Made by a program: the position numbers and the translations under genes. Below, in pieces: positions 64,000-64,000 of a stretch of DNA of 64,000 bases. How positions within the stretch are numbered: the first letter of the stretch is position 1; each line of letters begins with the position of its first letter. The DNA comes from Musa acuminata AAA Group (lineage: Eukaryota > Streptophyta > Magnoliopsida > Zingiberales > Musaceae). The DNA lies in contig NC_088338.1 in NCBI RefSeq assembly GCF_036884655.1, positions 5,057,501 to 5,121,500 on the forward strand, in the 5' to 3' direction. The notes under the pieces are model-generated. The model was not told the DNA's origin, ran no database searches, and was given only the letters and a program-made list of their open reading frames with translations.

Positions 64000-64000
64000 A

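Overview
This is a nuclear chromosome segment from a flowering plant. Split genes with GT-AG introns, long (TA)n microsatellites, Ty1/copia retrotransposons with tRNA-iMet primer sites, very GC-rich coding exons in some genes (the SDR gene, the first exon of the three-pass membrane protein) and protein sequences typical of plants all point to a commelinid monocot. Banana or a relative (Musaceae) is my best guess, but that is inference. No prokaryotic, viral or organellar gene set is present.

Layout, left to right. (1) 1-6.3 kb: a Golgi GDP-sugar transporter gene (GONST1 type, +, 8 coding exons, 330 aa). (2) 7.0-16.1 kb: a protein disulfide isomerase gene (+, 10 exons, 507 aa, two CGHC sites, KDEL end), with a duplicated 49-bp promoter block and introns full of repeats. 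(3) 18.2-19.3 kb: PsbS, the photosystem II photoprotection protein (-, 4 exons, 273 aa), divergent from a broken V-ATPase subunit c copy at 19.8-20.2 kb (+). (4) 20.3-24.0 kb: gene-free, with a tandem duplication and a TIR-element remnant. (5) 24.1-26.7 kb: cytosolic ribosomal protein eS10 (-, 5 exons, 183 aa) with a site II/telo-box promoter. (6) 27.5-28.1 kb: an unrecognised three-pass membrane protein (-). (7) 28.8-30.9 kb: cytosolic fructose-1,6-bisphosphatase (-, 12 exons, 341 aa). (8) 32.5-37.8 kb: a structurally complete but stop-riddled copia element (-). (9) 37.8-41.7 kb: repeats, including a TIR element and a 95-bp tandem array. (10) 41.8-42.7 kb: a two-exon short-chain dehydrogenase (+, 265 aa). 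(11) 43.2-52.1 kb: two decayed related copia elements head to head; the left one carries an internal inverted LTR and is flanked by CTTCC direct repeats. (12) 53.4-54.4 kb: a ~1.05-kb element with ~150-bp terminal inverted repeats. (13) 55.0-55.4 kb: a small probable tail-anchored protein (+). (14) 55.7-56.3 kb: a probable LTR fragment. (15) 57.8-61.2 kb: a NUP50-type nucleoporin (-) with a 1.9-kb leader intron. (16) 62.2-64 kb: the 3' part of monodehydroascorbate reductase (-), ending in a possible peroxisomal SKI tripeptide and cut off by the window edge.

The genes are ordinary single-copy housekeeping and photosynthesis-related loci (Golgi sugar transport, ER folding, photoprotection, translation, sucrose synthesis, nuclear transport, ascorbate recycling). 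They do not form an operon or cluster, and I see no new gene system. Exon-intron structures were worked out by hand from splice consensus, reading phase and family resemblance; every multi-exon chain below closes in phase. The unusual content is in the repeats: the rearranged copia insertion, the long-TIR element, a GGTAC-rich element family sitting in introns, and a degenerate GATCTAG minisatellite in the PDI gene.
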